From Nocardiopsis flavescens (GTDB lineage Bacteria > Actinomycetota > Actinomycetes > Streptosporangiales > Streptosporangiaceae): 64,000 bases of DNA. Under the pieces are notes generated by a model. It was not told the origin of the DNA. It did no database searches and saw nothing but the letters and a program-made list of their open reading frames with translations. The stretch spans positions 186,001 to 250,000 of the forward strand of contig NZ_FQZK01000001.1 in the NCBI RefSeq assembly GCF_900141985.1, written 5' to 3'. Positions 1-7,156 of this stretch are shown piece by piece. A program made the translations under genes and the position numbers. The first letter of the stretch is position 1. Each line of letters starts with the position of its first letter.

Positions 1-498
1 CACGGCACCATCGTGCTCCTGGGCCCCTCCGGGGCGGGCAAGTCCACCCTGGGCAACCGGCTGCTGGGCCAGGACCGGCTGGCCACCGGCGCCGTGCGCG
101 AGGCGGACGGCAAGGGGCGCCACACCACCTCCAGCCGGGAACTGCTCCCGCTGCCCGGCGGAGGCGTCCTGCTGGACACCCCCGGCCTGCGGGCGATCGG
201 CCTGCACGACGCCCGGAACGGCCTGGAGCAGGTCTTCGCCGAGATCGAGCACCTCGCGCAGGACTGCCGGTTCACCGACTGCGCCCACGCGGGCGAACCC
301 GGCTGCGCGGTGCTGGCCGCCGTCGGGCAGGGGCGGCTGCCCCAGCGCAGGCTGGACGGCTACCGCCGGCTGCTCCGGGAGAACGACCACGCCGCCTCCC
401 GCACCGACGAGCGGCTGCGCGCCGACCGCGAGACCACCAGGAAGGACATCACACGGCACCTGCGTGCCACCTACCGGTTCCGGGGGCGTCAGCGGTGA
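1..498 (+). CDS. rsgA: Ribosome small-subunit-dependent GTPase A (3' part)
   Basis: The gene is cut by the left window edge; the C-terminal 165 residues are present. RsgA is a circularly permuted GTPase that helps late 30S subunit maturation in the cytoplasm. Visible are the P-loop (GPSGAGKST, residues 9-17 of the visible part), the G3 motif DTPGL and the zinc site C-x4-C-x-H-x5-C (CRFTDCAHAGEPGC) that follows the GTPase core in this family, then a basic helical tail. The OB-fold and G4/G5 motifs would lie upstream outside the window. The stop TGA is at 496-498. The following 200 bases to the next start show no clear promoter. Confidence 0.93.
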   Translation, partial: HGTIVLLGPSGAGKSTLGNRLLGQDRLATGAVREADGKGRHTTSSRELLPLPGGGVLLDTPGLRAIGLHDARNGLEQVFAEIEHLAQDCRFTDCAHAGEPGCAVLAAVGQGRLPQRRLDGYRRLLRENDHAASRTDERLRADRETTRKDITRHLRATYRFRGRQR

Positions 499-698
499 AG
501 GACACCGACACCACCCGCCCGGGTGCCGGCGAGGCCCCGGCGGACGCCACCGCGCGCCGCGGGCCCGGGGCCGCCGTCCCACGGCCCGAAAGCGACCGGC
601 GGGACGCGCACCGGCAGGAGAGCGGCGCGCGACGCCGAGACGGCGGGGACCACACCGCCCACCCGCCCCACCCCGACGACACCACCGAGAACGGAACC

Positions 699-1208
699 AT
701 GACCACCTGGAACGTCCGCACCGAGACCACCGACGACATCCCGGCCATCCGCGACATCCTCCTGGCCGCCTTCCCCACCGGAGCCGAGGCCGACATCGTC
801 GACGCCCTGCGCGCCGACCCCGGGGCGTGGATCGGGGACCTGTCGATGGTCGCCGCCACCCCGGAGGGCGACCCGGTCGGGTACGCGCTGCTCAGCCGCT
901 GCCGTGTCGACGGCGCGCCCGCACTGGCCCTGGCCCCGTGCGCGGTGCTGCCCTGCGCCCAGCGCACCGGGGCCGGTTCGGCCGCGATCCGCGCGGCGCT
1001 GGAGGCCGCACGGGCCCGGGGCGAGAACCTCGTCCTCGTCCTGGGCCACGCCGACTACTATCCGCGGTTCGGCTTCGTCCCGGCGTCCCGCTTCGGTATC
1101 CGACCGCCCTTCGACGTGCCCGACGAGGCCATGATGGCCCTGGCCCTGGACGGTGACCGCGCCGTTCCGACCGGCACCATCGGCTACCCCGCCGCGTTCG
1201 GAGTCTGA
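699..1208 (+). CDS. GNAT N-acetyltransferase, YhbS-like
   Basis: A 169-residue acetyl-CoA-dependent N-acetyltransferase of the COG3153 (YhbS) type; the acceptor is unknown. The acetyl-CoA loop region reads RTGAGSAAIRAALEAARARG and is followed by the family's characteristic HADYYPRFGFVPASRFGI stretch. The frame stays open back to an ATG at 495 overlapping the rsgA stop, but residues encoded there are disordered, Arg/Pro-rich and without homology, so I chose the ATG at 699, where MTTWNVRTET begins the fold and a purine-rich GAGAACGGAA sits upstream. Co-transcription with rsgA is possible but the 200-nt gap argues weakly against it. Confidence 0.88.
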   Translation: MTTWNVRTETTDDIPAIRDILLAAFPTGAEADIVDALRADPGAWIGDLSMVAATPEGDPVGYALLSRCRVDGAPALALAPCAVLPCAQRTGAGSAAIRAALEAARARGENLVLVLGHADYYPRFGFVPASRFGIRPPFDVPDEAMMALALDGDRAVPTGTIGYPAAFGV

Positions 1209-1290
1209 CCCCTCCCCCGTCCCCGGGGGGAGACCTCCGGGGACGGGGCCCGCTCCCCAGGCGGCGGCCGAGCGGTGGGAACCGTCGCGG

Positions 1291-2232
1291 TCAGGTGTCG
1301 GCCGGGGTGCGGGCGGGGCCGCTGGTGCGGGTGTGCCACCAGATGGCCACCGCGATGGCGGCGACGACCCCGGCGGGGAACAGCAGGAAATCCGCGCCGG
1401 TGACCTCGGCCCGGCCCTGGATGGCGCTGCCGAAGTCGATGTGCAGCAGGAAGGCCGCGGCGAAGTTGAAGGTGTTGAGGACCGCGTGCAGGACGATGGC
1501 GACCTCAAGGCCTCCGGTGCGCCAGGTGATGATGCCGAGCGAGGTCCACAGCGTCATGTACCAGACGATGATGTAGGGGTCCATGGATCCGTGCATGAAG
1601 GTGAAGCCGACGCTGGTGACCGCGATCGCGAGGACCAGCCCTGCCGTGGGGCTGCGGGTCCAGCTTCCGAGAACGCGGAACGCCAGGCCCCGGACGCCGT
1701 ACTCCTCCCCGGCCGCCTGCAGCGGGGTCAGCAGCAGGGTGGCCAGGAACATGGCCACCAGTTCGGCCTGGGACCACGGGACGCTCTCGACCGGGAGCAG
1801 GTAGGAGGCCGTGTTCGCGGCCAGGAACAGGGGGCCGAAGACGATCAGGGCCTTGCCCATGACGTCGAACCGGAAGAGCGAGACCACCGAGTGCAGCGAC
1901 GCGGCCGGAAGTCCGTAGAGGACCCGTTGGACGAGCATGCTCCACGGGGTGAGCAGCGCCAGGCCGACCATGGCGCCCGCGTGCCGCAGCGGGGTGTACG
2001 CGGTCGGGTCGTTGCCGAGCATCGCGTCGGCCCTCGCGCTGAGCGCGTTCATGGCGACCGAGAAGACCACCAGGCCCAGCAGGACCAGGAAGATGGCCAG
2101 GACCCCGCGGAGGATGCGCCGCCGGGGCCCGGCGAGCACGCGGTGGTACTCCACCCCCGCGGGGACCCGCGGGGGTCGGTGCGCGGTGTCCACGGGCCTG
2201 AGCAGCCAGGGGCGGGCGGGTGCGGTGGTCAC
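1291..2232 (-). CDS. CPBP-family intramembrane metalloprotease
   Basis: A 313-residue integral membrane protein with about eight hydrophobic segments. The three CPBP (Abi/Rce1-like, PF02517) active-site motifs are visible: EEYGVR (motif 1, EExxxR), FTFMHG (motif 2) and HAVLNTFNF (motif 3). These are glutamic-type intramembrane proteases; in bacteria many are tied to bacteriocin immunity or surface-protein processing, but the substrate here is unknown. Start: an in-frame ATG at 2238 directly abuts the AAGGAG ribosome site, so the GTG at 2232, six bases from it, is the better start. Two identical operator-like palindromes lie upstream at 2278 and 2318, so expression is probably repressor-controlled; no regulator gene adjoins. 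Confidence 0.9.
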   Translation of the reverse strand: MTTAPARPWLLRPVDTAHRPPRVPAGVEYHRVLAGPRRRILRGVLAIFLVLLGLVVFSVAMNALSARADAMLGNDPTAYTPLRHAGAMVGLALLTPWSMLVQRVLYGLPAASLHSVVSLFRFDVMGKALIVFGPLFLAANTASYLLPVESVPWSQAELVAMFLATLLLTPLQAAGEEYGVRGLAFRVLGSWTRSPTAGLVLAIAVTSVGFTFMHGSMDPYIIVWYMTLWTSLGIITWRTGGLEVAIVLHAVLNTFNFAAAFLLHIDFGSAIQGRAEVTGADFLLFPAGVVAAIAVAIWWHTRTSGPARTPADT

Positions 2233-2277
2233 GGGCATCTCCTTCAGTGTTCTCCGGACGGGCTTCCCGACACGCGG

Positions 2278-2292
2278 CAATACAGTGTGTTG
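2278..2292. promoter_or_regulatory. Operator-like palindrome, copy 1
   Basis: CAATACAGTGTGTTG reads CAAnACAnTGTnTTG, a dyad, and is extended outward by GGC/GCC. The same 15-mer recurs 43 bp upstream of the protease gene, at 2321. It lies 46 bp before the GTG start of the CPBP gene. The pattern fits a TetR- or GntR-type dimer site; which regulator binds is unknown. Confidence 0.7.
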
Positions 2293-2317
2293 CCGAGGTG
2301 GCCGACTGTAGCACGGG

Positions 2318-2338
2318 TTCCAATACAGTGTGTTGGAA
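2318..2338. promoter_or_regulatory. Operator-like palindrome, copy 2
   Basis: Identical CAATACAGTGTGTTG core at 2321-2335, here extended outward by TTC/GAA to a 21-bp dyad. The spacing to copy 1 is 43 bp, about four helical turns, which would place both dimers on one DNA face. TACAGT on the minus strand (2308-2303) between the copies could be part of a -10 element. Confidence 0.7.
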
Positions 2339-2372
2339 AGGGGGTGGTCGGTCGCCCGGATCGGTACAGGGC

Positions 2373-2405
2373 AGGTGACCGGGGGGTGTGCCGTGGTGGT
2401 TGTTC
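2373..2405. repeat. 33-bp inverted repeat, left copy
   Basis: A 33-bp segment starting AGGTGACCGGGG and ending GTGGTTGTTC is present as an exact reverse complement at 4946-4978. The pair brackets the ADP-ribosylglycohydrolase gene and all the repeat modules around it, 2.6 kb in total. No transposase lies inside, and no target-site duplication is obvious. Confidence 0.92.
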
Positions 2406-2535
2406 TCCGAACCGGAGCGCCCGGCCCCCGCCGGTCGGCGGACCGCGGCCTGTGCCACGTGGCTTTCCCCTGACCGGGGCGCTCAGCCCCAGCGGGAGGG
2501 TGTCGCTCCCAGTTCAGGTCGCGGGGATGAGAGCT

Positions 2536-2700
2536 CGACCGGAGTTTTCCAAAAGCCCGGCCGCTTGGAGAGGGCGGCCAGCGGAGCGTGGACCTGGCCC
2601 CGGCGCAGTCGGCGGGCGGCAGATTTTCAGTGCTGCGCGTTGGGCGCACGTCGTCAGTGGTGGGGGTGTGTTCCGGGGCTGGGTCGAGCGAGGCGATCCC
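2536..2700 (+). repeat. Diverged repeat module Z, copy 1
   Basis: Non-coding. It aligns in direct orientation with 4550-4716: shared blocks include CCGCTTGG, GCGTTGGG-C/T-GCACGTC and GTGGTGGGGGTGTG, followed by a GGGTC-x-GGCGAGGC-like block. Identity is visibly high in blocks with indels between. Preceded at 2480-2510 by one copy of the GCTCAGCCCCAGCGGGAGGG tail found in the hairpin units. The stretch 2341-3043 holds no credible gene. Confidence 0.75.
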
Positions 2701-2794
2701 AGCTCAGACCCAGCGGCGGGAGGAATGCCCCCTGCAAAGGGCGGTGGGCGCGAGGAGCGGCCCGTACGTAGAGCCCACCCATGCCCTCCCAATG

Positions 2795-3043
2795 CCGTAG
2801 GGGGTGAAGCGTGCGCTGTCTTGGGGCCCAAGGCACAGCCGGTCAGCGTTGATCCATACCCCGCCCCCAGGGGGTTGACGAGGGAGTACTCGGCTCCCCA
2901 GACACACGGGGGTGAAGCCCGCGCGTACCTACCCCGCCCAGCCAGTGGGGTTGTCCGCCCGCCCGGAGCCCCCGACCCCAACCGGAGGGTGTCGCGCCGC
3001 CCCGGGCCACAGCGGGGTAAGCCCACGCGCACCTACCCCGCCG
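2795..3043 (+). repeat. Tandem hairpin-unit array A (~38-nt period)
   Basis: The G-rich right arms of imperfect CCCC...GGGG stem-loops fall at 2800, 2838, 2870, 2908, 2946, 2985 and 3014, steps of 38, 32, 38, 38, 39 and 29 nt. Each arm ends in a variant of GGTGAAGC, GGTTGTCC, GGTTGACG or GGTGTCGC. The ~210 bp from 2795 aligns with 4175-4390. The array ends at the stop codon of the ADP-ribosylglycohydrolase gene on the opposite strand. Confidence 0.75.
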
Positions 3044-3949
3044 TCACCCCAGCGCCCACCCCGGCAGCGCCTCCGTGCGCCCCGCCCACTCCGGGTCCAC
3101 CGCTCCGGCGGACCCCGAGCCCAGGATTCCGCCCACGATCGCGGCCACGGTGTCCATGTCCCCGCCCGGCGCCACGGCGGCCCACAGCGCGGACTCCAGG
3201 GACCCCCGCAGGTGCTTGGCCACGACCCACAGGGCGAAGGGGACCGTGTCCAGGGCCCGCACCCGGGACCCGTTGCCGAGCCGGTGCGCCGCCCCCACCG
3301 GTTCCGGGACGATCAGCAGAGCACGGGCGGCGCGGAGCCCGTCGCGCAGCGCCCCCGGGGGCAGCCGGGCGGCCACCTCCTGAAGGAACGTCCCGGGCGC
3401 GACGGCTCCACCGCGCGCCACCAGGGCGGCGGCCACCGCCACCGCGACGGCTCCATCGACCGCTTCGGGGTGGACATGGGTGACACGCGCGCTCACCGCG
3501 GCCAGGCGGGTCACCGCGGCCATGTCGTCGGCGAAGAACGCGCCCAGCGGTGCCACGCGCATCGCCGCGCCGTTGCCCCACGACCCGGCCCCGTCGAACA
3601 GCTCCGCCGCCGCTCCCCGGTGGTCGGCCCCCTCGCGCACCAGCCGCAGCAGGCGCCCCGTGGACGGACCGTACCCGCGGTCGAAGTCGTGGTGGGCGGC
3701 GAAGGACGCCGCCAGCCGGTCCGGGTCCACGTCTGCGTGCAGGACGACCTCCCGGTACACCGACGCGGCCATCTCGGTGTCGTCGGTCCACTCCCACGGG
3801 CCCGGCGGCAGCTCCCGGGCACGGTGGCGGAAGCGGTTGTCGGGGACGAAGAACTGGGAGCCGAAGGCGTCGCCGACGGCGAGGGCGGACAGGCTGGACA
3901 GGGCGCGCCGGCCGGCGGCGGATGCGGGGTCGGGAGAGGAGGAAGTCAT
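3044..3949 (-). CDS. ADP-ribosylglycohydrolase family protein
   Basis: A 301-residue cytoplasmic protein of the DraG/ARH (PF03747) fold, predicted to remove ADP-ribose from protein or small-molecule acceptors. Family landmarks: GDAFG near residue 26, the metal-binding WTDDTEMA near 55, GNGAAMR near 128, THVHPEA near 157 and GGDMDTVAAIVGGILG near 265, which supplies the second metal-binding aspartates. Length is typical. ATG at 3949 is preceded by an AGGATGG ribosome site. The gene stands alone, flanked on both sides by repeat arrays and, further out, by a 33-bp inverted repeat, which could mean it travels with them. No ADP-ribosyltransferase partner is visible nearby. Confidence 0.93.
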   Translation of the reverse strand: MTSSSPDPASAAGRRALSSLSALAVGDAFGSQFFVPDNRFRHRARELPPGPWEWTDDTEMAASVYREVVLHADVDPDRLAASFAAHHDFDRGYGPSTGRLLRLVREGADHRGAAAELFDGAGSWGNGAAMRVAPLGAFFADDMAAVTRLAAVSARVTHVHPEAVDGAVAVAVAAALVARGGAVAPGTFLQEVAARLPPGALRDGLRAARALLIVPEPVGAAHRLGNGSRVRALDTVPFALWVVAKHLRGSLESALWAAVAPGGDMDTVAAIVGGILGSGSAGAVDPEWAGRTEALPGWALG

Positions 3950-4050
3950 CGTTCGCCATCCTGCCCCGGGTCGGGGGGTCCGGTCTACGGGGGCGCAGAT
4001 GCGGGCGGGTCACGGGCTTCGCCGCTGTGGGGCGCCCCGGGATTTCCGGA

Positions 4051-4490
4051 CTCACAGGGGTGAAGGCCGCGCGTACCTGCCCGCCGCGCCACGGGGGTTG
4101 TCCGCCCACTGGGAGCGCTCAGCCCCAGCCGGAGGGTGGCGCTCCTGCGCTGGGGCGCGTGGGGTTGTTCAGCCGCTTTAACGCCGTGGGTGGTGAAGCG
4201 TGCGCTGTCTCCGGGCCCCGGGCCCCGGGCACAGCCGGTGAGCATGGATCGGCACCCCGGCTCCAGGGATTCGGGGAGGGCGTACTCGGCTCCGCGGACC
4301 CACGGGGGTGAGGGCCGCGGTGTATCTGCCCGCCGCGCCGGTGGGGGGTGTCCACCCGCCTGGAGCCCTCAGCCGTAGCCGGAGGGCATCCCTTCCACGC
4401 CGGGTCGCGCGGGGTAGGGCCGCGGGTACTCGCCCGGTCCGCCGCAGGGGGTTTCGGGGCACGCTCCCGGAACCTCCACCCGAGGGGGTG
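4051..4490 (+). repeat. Tandem hairpin-unit array B (~38-nt period)
   Basis: The same unit type as array A: G-rich arms at about 4057, 4093, 4131, 4161, 4192, 4238, 4266, 4304, 4343, 4381, 4411, 4447 and 4484. Steps of 36-39 nt dominate, with recurrent 28-30-nt short units; the 46-nt step contains an extra GGGCCCCGGG-type insertion. The unit order matches array A between 4175 and 4420. Frames through the array are open only because of GC content. From 3950 to 5184 there is no credible gene. Confidence 0.75.
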
Positions 4491-4549
4491 AGGCGGACTT
4501 GGAGGTCTCCAGGACGGTCACCCCGTGGGAACGGCGGTCTGTGGTCGCG

Positions 4550-4716
4550 CCCGACCAGAACCTTTGGTTTCCAGGACGCCCGCCGCTTGGGAAGGTACAG
4601 ACCGGCGGAGCCGGATCCGCCCCCACGATGCAACGGACGGCAGACCACCAGGCAGAAGCGTTGGGTGCACGTCCCGGGTGGTGGGGGTGTGCTGTCCGGG
4701 GGCGGGTCCGGGCGAG
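4550..4716 (+). repeat. Diverged repeat module Z, copy 2
   Basis: Direct-orientation partner of 2536-2700. In the left flank the order is Z then hairpin array; in the right flank it is hairpin array then Z, so the two flanks are rearranged rather than simply duplicated. Bases 4720-4945 contain an inverted, more diverged hairpin unit (minus strand GGGGGTGAGGGCCGTGCG near 4893-4876). Confidence 0.7.
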
Positions 4717-4945
4717 GCCTGCCCCGCCCGACCACGCGGAAAGGGAGGAAAGGTCCGACCGGGGCCGCGCGGTCGCTCCCGACCTCGCTTGGAACACCAA
4801 CCCCAGACGCAGTAACCAGCACCCAAGCGCCCTCCCGCACCACGACGCACCGAGGCCGCGAGCACGCAGGCACGCACGGCCCTCACCCCCTGCCGCCAGG
4901 GTCGGCGTGACGCCCTCCGCCAGTGCCCGGGCACCCCGGCCGGGT

Positions 4946-4978
4946 GAACAACCACCACGGCACACCCCCCGGTCACCT
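4946..4978. repeat. 33-bp inverted repeat, right copy
   Basis: Exact reverse complement of 2373-2405. Bases 4979-5184 then lead into the DUF6194 gene with no further recognisable module apart from AT-richer TTTTC patches near 5062 and 5092. Confidence 0.92.
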
Positions 4979-5184
4979 CGACGACTGCGCCCCAGCGCCG
5001 CGGTCGGGTGGAGAACCCCGTGGCGGAGGTCGCGGCCCGCCTTGGTGTGCGTTTGGAGGGTTTTCGCTCTGCCGGTGGGTGTCACTCCGGGTTTTCCGGC
5101 ATCAGGGTTCCGAAAGGAGTTCAAGGCCACGATGGAAGGCAGGGCCCCGTGCGGGGCCCCGGAGCCGAAAGGGAGGCCCTGGTG

Positions 5185-5670
5185 ATGACGACCCAGGACG
5201 AGATCATCGAGTTCACCGCCGCGCTGCCGGAGGTCGGCGTGCTGCGGGCCGGACCGGAGAACGGGGCGCCCGAGGCGGCCTGGGGGGACGTGTTCTTTTT
5301 CCACGAGCCGGACGGCGACCCCGCGCGGCGCAGGTCCATGCCCTTCGCGACCGTGGTGGTCAAGGACTACCCCGGCTTCGACACCGACTCGCGGCTGGAC
5401 CGCCCCGGGGTGTTCCGGGTCAACGTCTGCGTGGGGAAGGAGCTGTTCGAGGAGCTGGTGGGCCACTCCCCCGCCGCCCATGCCGCCCATGCCGGCGGTG
5501 TGGACCCGGCGGAGGCGGACCGGATCATGGCCCACCCCCTCTACGCCGCCCAGGCCTGGGTGGCGGTGGTCTGCCCCGGCGAGGCGACCTCGGCCCGGCT
5601 GCGCGGGCTGCTGTCCGCGGCCCGGGACCGCGACGCGGCCCGCAGCGCCCGGCGGGCCGGCCGCGGCTGA
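5185..5670 (+). CDS. DUF6194 family protein
   Basis: A 161-residue protein matching, from memory, the DUF6194 family of actinomycetes: an N-terminal DEIIEFTAALPEVGVLRA helix, GDVFFFHEPDGDP, MPFATVVVKDYPGFDTDSRLDR and the HPLYAAQAWVAVVCPGEAT signature near residue 118. The family has no assigned function; the fold resembles small YjbR/MmcQ-like proteins, which I offer only as a resemblance. ATG at 5185 is 8 nt from GGGAGG; the GTG at 5182 is an equal alternative. The gene converges on the HxlR gene with a 3-nt gap and no room for a terminator. Confidence 0.82.
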   Translation: MTTQDEIIEFTAALPEVGVLRAGPENGAPEAAWGDVFFFHEPDGDPARRRSMPFATVVVKDYPGFDTDSRLDRPGVFRVNVCVGKELFEELVGHSPAAHAAHAGGVDPAEADRIMAHPLYAAQAWVAVVCPGEATSARLRGLLSAARDRDAARSARRAGRG

Positions 5671-5673
5671 GCC

Positions 5674-6075
5674 TCAGGTCCGGGCCTGCTCGCGGTCGTG
5701 GCGCTCACGGGCGCCACGGATGTCGTCGCGGTGCTCGACGGCCCACCGGTCCAGCGCGGTCAGCGGTTCGAGCAGGGTGCGGCCGAGCCCGGTGAGGGAG
5801 TACTCCACCCTCGGGGGGACGGTCGCGTGGGCGGTGCGCTCCACCAGGCCGTCGCGGACCAGGGCGCGCAGGGTGAGGGTGAGCATGCGCTGGCTGATGC
5901 CGTCGATGGTGCGGTGCAGTTCGCCGTAGCGGTGGGTGCGCCGCCCCAGCAGCACGATAACGAGCACGCTCCACTTGTCGCCGATGCGGTCCAGGACCTC
6001 GCGCACCGGGCAGTCCTCGGGGTTCACGGGGCCGGCCCCCAGGCCCGTGGGAACACGGGTGTGCGTTCCGGACAT
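5674..6075 (-). CDS. HxlR-family transcriptional regulator
   Basis: A 133-residue winged-helix regulator. CPVREVLDRIGDKWSVLVIVLL (residues about 21-42) is the HxlR signature with the conserved N-terminal cysteine used by redox-sensing members such as HypR and QsrR; RYGELHRTIDGISQRMLTLTLRALVRDGLV is the recognition helix and wing. ATG at 6075 has AAGGAGG 7 nt upstream. It is divergent from a small Cys-containing ORF and a DsbA-type thiol oxidoreductase, so a redox-responsive switch over that pair is a reasonable inference. An AT-rich dyad at 6123-6144 is the probable operator. Confidence 0.92.
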   Translation of the reverse strand: MSGTHTRVPTGLGAGPVNPEDCPVREVLDRIGDKWSVLVIVLLGRRTHRYGELHRTIDGISQRMLTLTLRALVRDGLVERTAHATVPPRVEYSLTGLGRTLLEPLTALDRWAVEHRDDIRGARERHDREQART

Positions 6076-6122
6076 CTCTGTGCCTCCTTGTCCCGCGGCC
6101 TGTGGCTCCTCCATACTCACTG

Positions 6123-6144
6123 ATAATGTGGTTACGCACAATAT
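6123..6144. promoter_or_regulatory. AT-rich dyad, probable HxlR operator
   Basis: ATAATGTG (6123-6130), six-base spacer, CACAATAT (6137-6144): arms match at 7 of 8 positions, in the 85-bp gap between the HxlR gene and the divergent small ORF. It is one of very few AT-rich islands in this part of the window and must overlap the promoters of both directions. Confidence 0.6.
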
Positions 6145-6161
6145 GTAAGTAAGGGGGCGTC

Positions 6162-6326
6162 GTGGGAGAGCAGACCGCGTCGCAGGAGGCCACCGGCACC
6201 GCCGACCAGCGCGAGGACACGTCCGCACCGGACCCGGCGCCGGCCGCACCCCTGGCCGCGGTCGCCGGCCTGGTGACCGTGGGGACCGGGGACGCGCCCG
6301 CGTGCTCGGACGGCGTGTGCTTGTGA
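6162..6326 (+). CDS. Small Cys-containing peptide upstream of DsbA-type gene
   Basis: A 54-residue ORF starting at GTG 6162 with AAGGGGG 4-5 nt upstream and ending 16 nt before the DsbA-family gene. Composition is Ala/Asp/Thr-rich with no membrane segment and a C-terminal ACSDGVCL, that is C-x4-C two residues from the end. I do not recognise the family. The good start context, tight spacing to a thiol oxidoreductase and placement under the HxlR operator suggest a translated redox-related peptide or a translational-coupling leader. Its codon use is consistent with coding, but a 54-codon frame can occur by chance at this GC content. Confidence 0.55.
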   Translation: MGEQTASQEATGTADQREDTSAPDPAPAAPLAAVAGLVTVGTGDAPACSDGVCL

Positions 6327-6342
6327 GTGGGGAGTTCGTTCC

Positions 6343-6984
6343 GTGCAGGTAGAGATCTGGTCCGACATCGTCTGCCCGTGGTGCTACATCGGCAAGCGCC
6401 GCTTCGAGAAGGCGCTGGAGTCGTTCGAGCACGCCGACGAGGTCGAGGTCACCTGGCGCAGCTTCCAGCTCGACCCGGGCTTCCCCCGGGGTGAGGGCGT
6501 CCCGGTCTACGACGCGCTGTCCGCCAAGATGGGCGCCCCGCGCGAGCAGGTGCGCGCCATGACCGAGCAGGTCACGCAGGTGGCCGCGCAGGAGGGCCTG
6601 GAGTACGACTTCGCCTCCGGCGTCATGGTCAACACCTTCGACGCCCACCGCCTGGTGCACCTGGCCCAGAGCCGCGGCCTGGGCGACGCCGCCCACGAGC
6701 GGTTCATGGACGCCCAGCTGGTGCAGGCCAGGGACCTGTCCGACCCCGAGAACCTGGTCGCCGTCGCGGTGGAGATCGGGCTGGAGGAGGGGGAGGTCCG
6801 CGAGGTGCTGGCCGGGGACGCGTTCACCGCCGAGGTCGAGGCCGACATCGACACGGCCCGGCAACTGGGTGCGACGGGGGTGCCGTTCTTCGTGATGGAC
6901 CGCGCCTTCGGGGTGTCCGGCGCGCAGCCGGTCGAGGTGTTCGCCTCCGCCCTGGAGAAGGCCCACCAGGCCGCCCGGGGCTGA
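6343..6984 (+). CDS. DsbA-family (FrnE-like) thiol oxidoreductase
   Basis: A 213-residue cytoplasmic DsbA-like protein of the FrnE group; no signal peptide. The CPWC redox motif is at residues 11-14 (DIVCPWCYIGKRRFEKAL), the helical insertion follows, and the cis-proline loop reads LGATGVPFFVMDRAFGVSGAQP near residue 175. FrnE members are disulfide isomerase/oxidoreductases linked to polyketide chemistry or oxidative stress. GTG at 6343 is 8 nt from GGGGAG. Lies directly after the small Cys peptide and divergent from HxlR, consistent with thiol-stress control. Confidence 0.94.
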   Translation: MQVEIWSDIVCPWCYIGKRRFEKALESFEHADEVEVTWRSFQLDPGFPRGEGVPVYDALSAKMGAPREQVRAMTEQVTQVAAQEGLEYDFASGVMVNTFDAHRLVHLAQSRGLGDAAHERFMDAQLVQARDLSDPENLVAVAVEIGLEEGEVREVLAGDAFTAEVEADIDTARQLGATGVPFFVMDRAFGVSGAQPVEVFASALEKAHQAARG

Positions 6985-6998
6985 GACCCCTCCCGGCA

Positions 6999-7043
6999 CC
7001 GTCGGCCCCGCGCCCGGGACTCCCCCGGGTGCGGGGCCGACGG
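6999..7043. terminator. Stem-loop terminator after DsbA-type gene
   Basis: CGTCGGCCCCGC (7000-7011) pairs perfectly with GCGGGGCCGACG (7031-7042); the loop contains a further CCCGG/CCGGG pairing. It starts 15 nt after the DsbA stop codon. No T-run follows, as is common in high-GC actinomycetes. Confidence 0.75.
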
Positions 7044-7050
7044 CGTTCCC

Positions 7051-7099
7051 GCCTCCCCCGGCCGGGGGAGGCGGTTCCCCCGCCGAGGTGAGGCGGGGG
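7051..7099. repeat. Two further palindromes before the membrane-protein gene
   Basis: GCCTCCCCCGG/CCGGGGGAGGC (7051-7072) is a perfect 22-bp palindrome without loop; CCCCCGCC (7077-7084) and GGCGGGGG (7092-7099) form a second stem with a 7-nt loop. Together with 6999-7043 they make three stem-loops in 100 bp. They may be extra terminators or an operator for the following gene. Confidence 0.5.
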
Positions 7100-7156
7100 C
7101 GGGCGCGCCGCGACAGGCTCGGAGAGAAGACACCGAGAGCCTGTGAGGAGCCCGCC

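Noticed and set aside
495-698. N-terminal extension of the GNAT protein from ATG 495
   Set aside because: It would overlap the rsgA stop neatly but encodes a low-complexity Arg/Pro stretch; the fold and a purine-rich site start at 699.
1153-3483. 776-codon plus-strand open frame
   Set aside because: It runs antisense through the CPBP protease gene and across the repeat modules; composition is GC-driven Arg/Pro/Gly and has no domain signal.
2795-4490. Decayed type I-E CRISPR array
   Set aside because: Some units resemble CRISPR repeats (GGCTCCCCAGACACACGGGG), but the period is ~38 nt, units are contiguous without unique spacers, the copies are far too diverged and no cas genes are present.
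2514-5535. Minus-strand frames through the repeat arrays with similar peptides (TLRLG-x-APxGRTTP)
   Set aside because: The similarity comes from the DNA repeats; unit steps of 38, 32, 29 nt are not multiples of three and frames do not persist, so a coding repeat is unlikely.
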